From Actinoplanes liguriensis (GTDB lineage Bacteria; Actinomycetota; Actinomycetes; Mycobacteriales; Micromonosporaceae): a stretch of DNA of 7,378 nt. Within the stretch, counting starts at the first letter, position 1; each line of letters starts with the position of its first letter. The stretch covers positions 35,790 through 43,167 of the forward strand of contig KL571197.1 of assembly GCA_000715855.1 (NCBI GenBank). The letters run 5' to 3'. Shown in pieces: positions 1 through 5,292 of this stretch. The position numbers were made by a program, and so were the translations under genes. Under the pieces are notes generated by a model. That model was not told the DNA's origin and ran no database searches. It saw only the letters and a list, made by a program, of their open reading frames with translations.

Positions 1-203
1 CGCTGCACCTGGACCCGTGCTTCCACCGGCTGCTCGCCGGCCACCGGTTGCGCCTGCAGATCTCCGGTGGCGCGTTCCCCCGCTTCGACCGGAACCCCGG
101 CACGGACGGCGCCGGCCTGGCCGCCTCCCTGCACACCGTGGACATCGCCGGGTCCCGGCTCACGCTTCCGGTGGCGGCGGCACCTCCATCCACCACTCGG
201 TGA
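1..203 (+). CDS. CocE/NonD-type hydrolase, C-terminal fragment (partial)
   Basis: This is the last 66 complete codons of a gene whose start lies left of the window. The reading frame begins at base 3 and ends at a TGA at 201-203. The visible tail contains HRLRLQISGGAFPRFDRNPG, which matches the beta-rich C-terminal domain of the CocE/NonD (X-Pro dipeptidyl-peptidase-like) serine hydrolases, where an 'S..FPRFDRNPNTG' motif is typical. Known members cleave esters or peptides, for example cocaine esterase and Xaa-Pro peptidases; the substrate here cannot be told. The catalytic Ser/Asp/His domain is outside the window. The last 44 bp overlap the 3' end of the opposing SnoaL-like gene. The family call rests on one motif, but a distinctive one. 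Confidence 0.75.
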   Translation, partial: LHLDPCFHRLLAGHRLRLQISGGAFPRFDRNPGTDGAGLAASLHTVDIAGSRLTLPVAAAPPSTTR

Positions 204-528
204 ACTGGCGCGCCTGGCCGGTGTGGTCCAGGCGCAACACCCACAGGTTGCGGTACTCCCGGTCCGGGTAGACCGTGCGCCCCTCGATCACCGCGAGCTC
301 CTCGGTGATGATCAGCGGCTGCCAGGTGAACGTGGTGGTGCCCGGCTCGTCCCGGTGCGCCAGCCAGCCCGCCACGATCGCCTCGCGGCCGACCCACGGC
401 GGTGAGTAAGGCTCGGTGAAGTACGCCGCGTCGTCCGCGAACAGGTCCCGGACGTCGTCCGGATCGTTCGACTCCCACGCCGTGCGGTAGCGGTCCACCC
501 AGGCGGTGACCGCGTCCAGGTTCGTCAT
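160..528 (-). CDS. SnoaL-like / NTF2-fold protein, 122 aa
   Basis: This is a small single-domain protein of the SnoaL/NTF2-like cone fold. Members are polyketide cyclases, limonene-epoxide-hydrolase relatives, ketosteroid-isomerase relatives or simple ligand-binding proteins. Visible family features are an N-terminal helix with RYRTAWESNDPDDVRDLFADDA (about residues 13-34, the usual 'W...D...l..lfaeDa' pattern), the WVGREAIVAGW segment (45-55), and alternating beta strands in the second half ending FTEWWMEVP (109-117). The length fits the family. I chose the ATG at 526-528 because a GGGAGG Shine-Dalgarno lies 4 nt before it; the open frame continues upstream but only through low-complexity antisense of the next gene. 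Its start is 24 bp from the divergent 152-aa gene. The 3' end overlaps the CocE-like gene by 44 bp. Its activity cannot be predicted. Confidence 0.8.
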   Translation of the reverse strand: MTNLDAVTAWVDRYRTAWESNDPDDVRDLFADDAAYFTEPYSPPWVGREAIVAGWLAHRDEPGTTTFTWQPLIITEELAVIEGRTVYPDREYRNLWVLRLDHTGQARQFTEWWMEVPPPPEA

Positions 529-532
529 GACG

Positions 533-538
533 CCTCCC
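533..538 (-). promoter_or_regulatory. Shine-Dalgarno site of the SnoaL-like gene
   Basis: On the minus strand this reads GGGAGG, 4 nt before the ATG at 528. It decides the start among several in-frame possibilities further upstream. Confidence 0.65.
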
Positions 539-540
539 GA

Positions 541-546
541 TAGGGT
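541..546 (+). promoter_or_regulatory. Candidate -10 element (TAGGGT) for a leaderless transcript of the 152-aa gene
   Basis: TAGGGT matches the actinobacterial TANNNT -10 pattern and ends exactly 6 nt before the ATG at 553. That would place the transcription start at or beside the A of the ATG. No convincing Shine-Dalgarno precedes this ATG, which fits leaderless translation. I see no good -35 box. Confidence 0.5.
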
Positions 547-552
547 CGCTGG

Positions 553-1011
553 ATGACCGAGAGCTGGCGCCACCTGCCGTCCCCGGCCCGCCCGGTCGCG
601 GCGGCCGTCACCGCGGCCGTCGACGCCGTCCGCAAGGACGATGCGGCGGCGCTGGACGACGCCGTGGACGCCCTGGCCGCGCTCGACCTCACGCACACCG
701 GCCTGATCGTCGGCACGACGGTTCGCCTGCTGCTGGAGGACGGGCACCCGGACGGGCTGGGCGCCGAGGACGTCCGCGACACGCTCGCCTCCTGCGTCCG
801 CGCCCACCCGGAGGCGCATCCGCAGGTCGTCCTCTGGCTGCTCGCCGGGGCGCTCGGCGTGCTGGAGGAGGACGGCGCCCCCGCGCCCCGGGCGGACTCG
901 CTGGCCCGCAACGCCGCGCTGCTGCTCACCGACCTGCTGGCCGGGCGCGACCCGGCGGTGTGGCTGACCACCGCGCTCACCGACATCCAGCACGCGCAGC
1001 TCAACGACTGA
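553..1011 (+). CDS. Helical protein of unknown function, 152 aa
   Basis: I do not recognise a named family. The protein is rich in Ala, Leu and Asp and looks all-helical and soluble: no signal peptide or membrane segment is evident. It has a run of amphipathic helices: ARPVAAAVTAAVDAV (12-26), the LDDAVDALAALDLTHTGLIVG region (34-54), VRLLLEDGHPDGL (57-69), EDVRDTLASCVRAHPE (71-86) and a C-terminal NAALLLTDLLAGRDP stretch. The HPDGL and CVRA segments resemble small uncharacterised actinobacterial proteins, but that is memory, not a search. High GC at third positions supports coding. The ATG at 553 is favoured by the TAGGGT box 6 nt upstream. It is divergent from the SnoaL-like gene (24 bp apart) and overlaps the HxlR gene by 11 bp tail to tail. 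Confidence 0.75.
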   Translation: MTESWRHLPSPARPVAAAVTAAVDAVRKDDAAALDDAVDALAALDLTHTGLIVGTTVRLLLEDGHPDGLGAEDVRDTLASCVRAHPEAHPQVVLWLLAGALGVLEEDGAPAPRADSLARNAALLLTDLLAGRDPAVWLTTALTDIQHAQLND

Positions 1012-1339
1012 CTCCCGGGTTCTCCCGGGCCCAGGCGCAGATCGCGGCGAGCGGCTCCCGCAGGGTGCGGCCCAGCCCGGTGAGCTCGTACTCGACGTGC
1101 TGGGGCGGGTCGGGCTTGTACACCCGGCGGCTGACCAGGCCGTCGCTCTCCATGCCGCGCAGCGTCTCGGTCAGCATCTTCGGGGTGATCCCGGGGATCC
1201 GCCGGCGCAACCGGGCCGGTCGCTGCGGCCCGTCGGCGAGCGCGTAGATCAGCAGCACCCGCCACTTCACCGCGAGCCGTTCCAGGGCCTGCCGGGTGGC
1301 GCAGCCCTCCTCGAGCACGTCCGGTACCACCAGATCCAC
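1001..1339 (-). CDS. HxlR-family winged-helix transcriptional regulator, 112 aa
   Basis: This is a compact MarR-like HxlR-type DNA-binding protein, of typical family length. Family marks in order are: an N-terminal Cys (Cys13) before the first helix; LAVKWRVLLIYALADGPQR (about 22-40, equivalent to the family's 'l.gKWt.lIl..L..G..RF'); the recognition region LRRRIPGITPKMLTETLRGMESDGLVSRRVY (44-74); the wing and VEYELTGLGRTL (82-93); and Trp103 in the last helix. HxlR proteins act as dimers and usually control a neighbouring gene in response to aldehydes, quinones or redox stress, sometimes through the N-terminal Cys. The start is GTG (1337-1339), closely preceded by a purine-rich GGGGGTGAGG; a slightly later GTG is also possible. 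It is divergent from the alpha/beta hydrolase gene, the likely target. Confidence 0.92.
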   Translation of the reverse strand: MDLVVPDVLEEGCATRQALERLAVKWRVLLIYALADGPQRPARLRRRIPGITPKMLTETLRGMESDGLVSRRVYKPDPPQHVEYELTGLGRTLREPLAAICAWARENPGVSR

Positions 1340-1353
1340 GCCTCACCCCCGAT

Positions 1354-1371
1354 GGGCACCCGCAAGTGCCC
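1354..1371. promoter_or_regulatory. Inverted repeat GGGCAC-N6-GTGCCC, candidate HxlR operator
   Basis: This is a perfect 6-bp inverted repeat with a 6-nt spacer (CCGCAA), lying in the 69-bp gap between the HxlR start and the hydrolase start. It sits just upstream of the presumed -35 region of the hydrolase promoter and 14 bp from the HxlR start. A dimeric winged-helix repressor could bind here and control both genes. The match is direct; the role is inferred from position only. Confidence 0.45.
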
Positions 1372-1396
1372 TCTGTCCGTGCCGACGGAAGCAGCC

Positions 1397-1402
1397 TAGC
1401 GT
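1397..1402 (+). promoter_or_regulatory. Candidate -10 element (TAGCGT) for a leaderless hydrolase transcript
   Basis: TAGCGT ends 6 nt before the GTG start at 1409, the same spacing as at 541 and 2259. No Shine-Dalgarno is visible upstream of this GTG. A weak -35 (TGTCCG at 1374-1379) lies 17 nt upstream. Confidence 0.5.
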
Positions 1403-1408
1403 CGCAGC

Positions 1409-2230
1409 GTGACCGAGACAGTGACGTTCTTCAGTGACGGGCTCCGCCTCGAAGGGGTGCTGCGCACCGCGCCGGGCCACCGCGCGGCCGTGCTCACCGG
1501 CCCGTTCAGCGGCGTGAAGGAACAGGTGGTGGCCGAGTACGCGGAACGGCTCACCGCCGCCGGCATCACCACCCTGGCGTTCGACCACCGCGGCTTCGGC
1601 GCCAGCGAGGGCCGCCGTGGACACGAGGACAGCCAGGGCAAACTGGCCGACCTGCGGGCCGCCGTCGAGGTGCTGGACGGCTACGACCGGGCCGTGGTGG
1701 GGATCTGTCTCGGCGCCGGGTACGCGATGCGTGCCGCCGCCACGGATCCCCGGGTGAAGGCGGTCGCCGGGATCGCCGGGGCGTACAACAGTCCCGCCTG
1801 GTTCGCCGAGCGGATGGGTGTCACGACGTACCGGCAAGCCTTGATCGGCATGGTGGAGCGCTACGACGAGGAGATCCCGGCGGTCGCACTGGACGGTGAG
1901 GCGGCGATGCCCGGGGAGGAGCCGTGGTCGTACTACTCGAAGTGGATCGGCTCGCCCGGGGAGAAGACGGGCTGGGAGAACCGGGTCACCCGCGGCTCGC
2001 TGCACAGCCTGATGACGCTGGACGTGCTGGGCGTGCGGCCGCTGCTGCCGCCGAGCCTGATCGTGCACGGCCGGGTGGACGCCTACTGCTCGCCGGAGTT
2101 GGCCGAGGCGATGCGGGCGGACGAGACGCTCTGGCTGGACTCCGACCGGCACGTCGATCTCTATGACGTGGACGAGCACGTCTCCCGGGCGGTGGACGCA
2201 ACCGTGGAGTTCCTGAGCCGGACCCTTTAA
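1409..2230 (+). CDS. Alpha/beta hydrolase with Cys nucleophile elbow, 273 aa
   Basis: This is a cytoplasmic alpha/beta-hydrolase of the DLH/YcjY-like type, with no signal peptide. Recognisable parts are the oxyanion/helix segment GPFSGVKEQVVAEYAERLTA (31-50), the strand-turn TTLAFDHRGFGASEG (54-68), the nucleophile elbow GICLGAG (98-104) with Cys100 where most members have Ser, the acid in VHGRVDAY (Asp224) and the catalytic His in SDRHVDLY (His248). A Cys elbow of the form G-x-C-x-G is seen in dienelactone hydrolases, but general members of this subgroup are uncharacterised, so the substrate is unknown. The GTG start at 1409 is supported by the homologous-looking N terminus (VTFFSDGLRLEGVL) and by the -10 box 6 nt upstream. 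It is divergent from the HxlR regulator, probably its repressor. It ends 40 bp before the TetR gene and just upstream of that gene's operator candidate. Confidence 0.88.
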   Translation: MTETVTFFSDGLRLEGVLRTAPGHRAAVLTGPFSGVKEQVVAEYAERLTAAGITTLAFDHRGFGASEGRRGHEDSQGKLADLRAAVEVLDGYDRAVVGICLGAGYAMRAAATDPRVKAVAGIAGAYNSPAWFAERMGVTTYRQALIGMVERYDEEIPAVALDGEAAMPGEEPWSYYSKWIGSPGEKTGWENRVTRGSLHSLMTLDVLGVRPLLPPSLIVHGRVDAYCSPELAEAMRADETLWLDSDRHVDLYDVDEHVSRAVDATVEFLSRTL

Positions 2231-2233
2231 AAC

Positions 2234-2250
2234 TTTGCAGAGACTGCAAA
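2234..2250. promoter_or_regulatory. 17-bp palindrome TTTGCAG-AGA-CTGCAAA, candidate TetR operator
   Basis: Perfect 7-bp arms flank a 3-bp centre. The palindrome starts 3 bp after the hydrolase stop and lies 21 bp upstream of the TetR start. Its left arm contains the only plausible -35 (TTGCAG, 2235-2240), 18 nt before the TAGCCT -10. Length and symmetry suit a TetR dimer. Bound repressor would block RNA polymerase, giving autoregulation of the tetR-efflux operon with relief by the pump's substrate. A direct repeat AACTTTG (2231-2237 and 2249-2255) overlaps it. Binding is inferred from position. Confidence 0.7.
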
Positions 2251-2258
2251 CTTTGTCG

Positions 2259-2264
2259 TAGCCT
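2259..2264 (+). promoter_or_regulatory. Candidate -10 element (TAGCCT) for a leaderless tetR-efflux operon
   Basis: TAGCCT ends 6 nt before the ATG at 2271, so transcription would start at or next to the start codon. No Shine-Dalgarno stands before that ATG apart from a weak CCGGGC. Together with TTGCAG at 2235-2240 it forms a plausible promoter with an 18-nt spacer. Confidence 0.55.
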
Positions 2265-2270
2265 CCGGGC

Positions 2271-2888
2271 ATGAACCGGGACGACAAGCGACGGCAGACC
2301 CGTCGTGCCCTGATCAGCGCCGCGCTCCGGCTGACCGACGAGCGCGGCGCCGATCGCGTCACCGTGGACGAGATCAGCGAGGCCGCGGGGGTCTCGCCAC
2401 GGACGTTCTTCAACTACTTCGCCACCAAGGAGGACGCCCTCGTCGGCGACCCCCTGGAGGGCTGCACCGACCCCCGGGCGCTGCTGCTCGCCGCCCCGCC
2501 CGGCCCGGCGCTGGCCGCGGTCGAGGCCGCGCTCGCCCCGGCGATCCGGATGATCCAGGACGATCGCGAGCTGTGGGTGCTCCGGCTCCGCGTGATCGTG
2601 AACAATCCCCACCTGCTCCCCCGGCTGGCCGCCACCGCCACGACCGCCGAGCAGGAGATGACGGCCGCGATCGCGGAGCGCCTGGGACTCGATCCGGGCC
2701 ACGCGTATCCGCATGTGCTCGCCGCGGTCACCGGCGCCGCGCTCCGGGTGGCCCTGATGAGGTGGGCGTCCGACGCACGGAACGACCTATCGGACCTTTC
2801 CCTTGCGAACCACGTTCACCAGGCATTCGGCATGGTTGCCGGCGGCCTGACCGACCCCACCCCGACGAACGCCCCGAGGAATCGATGA
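2271..2888 (+). CDS. TetR/AcrR-family transcriptional repressor, 205 aa
   Basis: This is a typical-length TetR regulator. The N-terminal DNA-binding domain is clear: KRRQTRRALISAALRLTDERG (6-26), then the helix-turn-helix TVDEISEAAGVSPRTFFNYF (31-50), followed by the ATKEDAL cap (51-57). The C-terminal part is helical and divergent, as expected for the ligand-binding and dimerisation domain; its ligand cannot be read from sequence. The stop codon overlaps the efflux-pump start by 4 nt (ATGA), so the two are co-transcribed and translationally coupled. With the 17-bp palindrome upstream, the arrangement indicates a repressor of its own operon that is released by a toxic compound the pump exports. 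The ATG at 2271 fits the usual short N-terminal arm and the promoter spacing. Confidence 0.93.
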   Translation: MNRDDKRRQTRRALISAALRLTDERGADRVTVDEISEAAGVSPRTFFNYFATKEDALVGDPLEGCTDPRALLLAAPPGPALAAVEAALAPAIRMIQDDRELWVLRLRVIVNNPHLLPRLAATATTAEQEMTAAIAERLGLDPGHAYPHVLAAVTGAALRVALMRWASDARNDLSDLSLANHVHQAFGMVAGGLTDPTPTNAPRNR

Positions 2889-4456
2889 CAGCTGCACCCG
2901 TCCCCTCCGACACCGCCGAGTCGAGCGGCCGGATGACCCACCGCGAGGTCATCCAGGCCCTGTCCGGCCTGATGCTGGGCATGTTCGTCAGCATCCTGGC
3001 GTCCACCGTGGTCGCCAACGCCCTGCCGAGGATCATCGCCGACCTGGGCGGCAGCCAGTCCGTCTACACCTGGATCGTCACCACCGAGCTGCTCGCGATG
3101 ACGGCCACCGTCCCGCTCTGGGGCAAGATGGCCGACCTCTACAGCAAGAAGCTGCTGATCCAGCTCTCCCTGGGCCTGTTCGTCCTCGGCTCGCTGATCG
3201 CCGGCCTCGCCCCGAACGTGGAGATCCTGCTGGTCAGCCGGATCGCGCAGGGCGTCGGCGCGGGCGGCATGTCCGCTCTCGCGATGATCGTGATGGCCGC
3301 CATGATCCCGCCGCGCGAGCTGGGCCGTTACTCCGGAATGTTCGGCGCGGTCTTCGGCGTCGCCACCATCGCCGGCCCGCTGATCGGCGGCCTGCTGGTG
3401 GACACGTCCTGGCTGGGCTGGCGCTGGTGCTTCCTGATCGGCGTGCCGTTCTCGCTGGCCGCGATCGCGATGCTGCAGAAGACCCTGCACCTGCCGGTGA
3501 CCCGCAAGGCAGTCAAGATCGACTGGCTGGGCGCGTTCCTGATCACGGCCGGCGTGAGCACGCTGCTGATCTGGTCGACGCTGGCCGGCCAGCACTTCGC
3601 CTGGATGTCCGCGGAGACCGCCGCGTTCGTCGCCGGTGGCATCCTGCTGCTGGCGCTCGCGGTGTGGGTGGAGTCCCGGGCCGCCGAGCCGATCATCCCG
3701 CTCACCATCTTCCGGCACCGCACGGTCAGCCTGACCATCATCGCGAGCGTGCTGGTCGGCGTCGCGATGTTCGGCGGCACCGTCTTCCTGTCGCAGTACT
3801 TCCAGATCTCGCTGGGCAAGTCGCCGACCGTCGCCGGCCTGATGAGCCTGCCGATGATCTTCGGCCTGCTGGTCTCCTCCACCGTCGCCGGCCAGCTGAT
3901 CACCAAGTACGGCCGGTGGAAGATCTACCTGGTCGCCGGCGCGGTGATCATGACCGGCGGGATGCTGCTGCTCAGCACGATCGGCGCGGACACCTCGGTG
4001 CCGCTGATCTCGGTCTACATGGCCGTGCTCGGCATCGGCGTCGGCATGCTGATGCAGAACCTGGTGCTGGCCGCGCAGAACGACGTGCTCGCGACCGAGC
4101 TGGGCGCCACCACCTCGGCGCTCACGTTCTTCCGCAGCATGGGAGGCTCGATCGGCGTCAGCGCCCTGGGCGCGGTCCTCGCCGACAAGGTGACCTCGCT
4201 GTTCACCGAGAAGTTCGGCGCCGCCGCGAGCGGCGGGGGCACGGCGAAGGTCCCGGACCTGGCCACGCTGCCGCCCGAGGTTCTCAAGATCGTCCAGGAC
4301 ATCTACGGTACGGCGACCGCCCACCTGTTCATGATCGGCGCCCCGATCGCGTTCCTCGCGGTGATCGCCGTGCTGTTCATCAAGGAGAAGCCGCTCTCGA
4401 CGCTCTCCGGGGACGAGCGGGCCGCCCAGGAGCAGGCCACCGCGGCCATGCACTGA
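2885..4456 (+). CDS. DHA2-type MFS multidrug efflux transporter (EmrB/QacA-like), 523 aa
   Basis: This is a cytoplasmic-membrane drug:proton antiporter of the 14-TM DHA2 group; length and hydrophobic pattern fit. Motifs: TM1 region LMLGMFVSILASTVVANALPRI (29-50); motif A variant GKMADLYSKK (80-89) in the loop after TM2; RIAQGVGAGGM (119-129, motif B); motif C in TM5, GAVFGVATIAGPLIGG (154-169), diagnostic of antiporters. A hydrophilic extracytoplasmic stretch (about 440-470) precedes the last TM (482-499), and a short charged tail ends the protein. TM1 usually reads LDxTVVNVALP in this family; here the Asp position is replaced (LASTVVANALP), as in some actinobacterial relatives. The ATG at 2885 has GAGGA 4 nt upstream and overlaps the tetR stop. 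An upstream in-frame extension exists but is antisense-like shadow of tetR. The substrate is unknown. Confidence 0.93.
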   Translation: MTAAPVPSDTAESSGRMTHREVIQALSGLMLGMFVSILASTVVANALPRIIADLGGSQSVYTWIVTTELLAMTATVPLWGKMADLYSKKLLIQLSLGLFVLGSLIAGLAPNVEILLVSRIAQGVGAGGMSALAMIVMAAMIPPRELGRYSGMFGAVFGVATIAGPLIGGLLVDTSWLGWRWCFLIGVPFSLAAIAMLQKTLHLPVTRKAVKIDWLGAFLITAGVSTLLIWSTLAGQHFAWMSAETAAFVAGGILLLALAVWVESRAAEPIIPLTIFRHRTVSLTIIASVLVGVAMFGGTVFLSQYFQISLGKSPTVAGLMSLPMIFGLLVSSTVAGQLITKYGRWKIYLVAGAVIMTGGMLLLSTIGADTSVPLISVYMAVLGIGVGMLMQNLVLAAQNDVLATELGATTSALTFFRSMGGSIGVSALGAVLADKVTSLFTEKFGAAASGGGTAKVPDLATLPPEVLKIVQDIYGTATAHLFMIGAPIAFLAVIAVLFIKEKPLSTLSGDERAAQEQATAAMH

Positions 4457-4600
4457 CCTGGCGCGGAGGGGAGCGAACGTCAGGCCCGCCGTCTCGGCCC
4501 GCACTGACCGGCTTTGCACTGACCGTCCCGCTGACCGGCTGCGCACCAGCCGTCCCGCGCCGAGCGGCTTGCATCGACCGGCCGTGCTGTCCACTGACCG
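4450..4600. repeat. Cluster of degenerate (G/C)CACTGACCG-type short repeats
   Basis: CACTGACC recurs at 4451-4458 (spanning the efflux gene's stop codon), 4502-4509, 4517-4524 and 4592-4599. CTGACCGG occurs again at 4531-4538 and a variant, GCATCGACCG, at 4571-4580. Spacing is irregular (12, 15, about 20 and about 50 bp), so this is not a CRISPR or a clean tandem array. It fills most of the gap between the efflux gene and the terminator. The repeats may have spread by slippage from the 3' end of the gene. I see no ORF with good coding character here. Confidence 0.5.
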
Positions 4601-4605
4601 GAGGA

Positions 4606-4639
4606 AAAAGCGCGGTCCTCGTCCGAGGACCGCGCTTTT
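4606..4639. terminator. Strong bidirectional intrinsic terminator
   Basis: A perfect 15-bp inverted repeat flanks a 4-nt loop (GTCC). The outer stem is AAAA on the left and TTTT on the right, around a GC-rich core (GCGCGGTCCTC and its complement). On either strand a stable hairpin is followed by a T tract, so it can end transcription of the tetR-efflux operon from the left and of the STAS gene from the right. Confidence 0.88.
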
Positions 4640-4665
4640 CCATGTCGAAATCGGTCAGCCGTCGC

Positions 4666-4679
4666 CACCCACGTGGGTG
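4666..4679. repeat. 14-bp perfect palindrome CACCCACGTGGGTG
   Basis: This is an uninterrupted palindrome between the terminator and the STAS stop codon (28 bp away). It has no T tract, so it is a poor terminator. It might be a protein-binding site or part of an mRNA 3' hairpin of the STAS transcript. Function is unknown. Confidence 0.45.
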
Positions 4680-4707
4680 AAACGGCCGTGGGACCGCGCG
4701 TGGGCGA

Positions 4708-5064
4708 TCAGGAGGGCCGCAGGCCCACCGAGGTGCGCGGCGAGGGTGGCTCGGCGCAGCCGAGCAGGCCGACCAGGCCGGAGACCCAGAGCTGCCGGTA
4801 GACCGTGGCACTGGGGTGGCTCACCACGAGCTTGATGCCGCTGGCCGCGGCGGTGTGGAAGCACGCCACCAAGATGCCGATCCCGATGCTGTCGATCAGC
4901 ATCACGCGCTGCAGGTCGAGACAGATCTTGCTGGGTGTCATGGTGGTCAGGACGTCATTCACGGCGTCCCGCATGACGTGCGCGTTGTCCAGATCGATCT
5001 CGCCGCTCGGGGCGATCTCGACGGTGCCGTCGGCCAGCTGGCGGGTCGTGATCGGCAGATACAC
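4708..5064 (-). CDS. STAS-domain anti-sigma-factor antagonist, 118 aa
   Basis: This is a single STAS domain, of the length usual for SpoIIAA/RsbV/BldG-type antagonists. The fold order is visible: strand GTVEIAPSGEIDLDNAHVM (13-31, the 'G.lD......l' start of the family), helix RDAVNDVLT (32-40), strand KICLDLQRVMLIDSIGIGIL (46-65) with the diagnostic IDSIGIG and the phosphorylatable Ser59, then helix ACFHTAAASG and strand IKLVVSHP. Such proteins, when unphosphorylated, bind an anti-sigma kinase and free a sigma factor. No kinase or sigma gene lies nearby, so it is an orphan. I chose GTG at 5064 because GAGAGGG sits about 6 nt upstream and the STAS domain starts straight after. Longer in-frame starts run through non-coding-looking sequence. 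It is divergent from the AraC gene. Confidence 0.88.
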   Translation of the reverse strand: MYLPITTRQLADGTVEIAPSGEIDLDNAHVMRDAVNDVLTTMTPSKICLDLQRVMLIDSIGIGILVACFHTAAASGIKLVVSHPSATVYRQLWVSGLVGLLGCAEPPSPRTSVGLRPS

Positions 5065-5174
5065 AGCTGCCCTCTCTTCTGGCGGCGGGAGGTCCGACGC
5101 CGACTTGCCGCGGGACACGGTGCGACGACCGAGGAAAAGGTCATACGCACGCGGCGTTCGCTGGGAGACGCCAC

Positions 5175-5190
5175 AGGAACCCGCGTTCCT
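5175..5190. repeat. Inverted repeat AGGAAC-CCGC-GTTCCT in the STAS/AraC intergenic region
   Basis: Perfect 6-bp arms flank a 4-nt centre, in the 286-bp gap between the STAS and AraC starts. It is 111 bp upstream of the STAS start. GGAAC or GGAAT also recurs at 5231, 5257 and 5267 in this gap. It could be a regulator site; no factor is assigned. Confidence 0.35.
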
Positions 5191-5292
5191 ACAACAATCC
5201 GCTGGTCTGCAAGTTACGCCACGTAGGCGCGGAACGCCAGAGTAGTTCATATGGCCGGAATGTGCTGGAACGGTCACTGCGTGGCGGCCACG

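Noticed and set aside
529..993. Long N-terminal extension of the SnoaL-like protein to 277 aa
   Set aside because: The extension is antisense to the 152-aa gene and low-complexity; a GGGAGG site marks the internal ATG at 528.
2573..2884. Upstream in-frame extension of the efflux gene to a 627-aa protein
   Set aside because: The extra 104 residues are an out-of-frame reading of tetR, rich in Arg, Pro and Gly. The ATG at 2885 has a ribosome site and the ATGA overlap.
2816..4594. A 592-codon open frame on the minus strand across the efflux gene
   Set aside because: It is the antisense shadow of a clear MFS transporter; its product is a low-complexity Asp/Gly/Gln/His/Arg-rich chain with no recognisable domain.
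4450..4600. CRISPR array
   Set aside because: The repeats are only about 8-10 bp, degenerate and unevenly spaced, and there are no cas genes.
3427..4680. A 417-codon plus-strand frame inside the efflux gene
   Set aside because: It is an out-of-frame shadow: the product is Arg/Asp/His-rich with no hydrophobic segments, while the other frame shows perfect transporter motifs.
5090..5160. SigB-type promoter (GTTT...GGGTAT) for the STAS gene
   Set aside because: A GCGTAT-like -10 is present on the minus strand but there is no GTTT at a proper distance, so the match is not better than chance.
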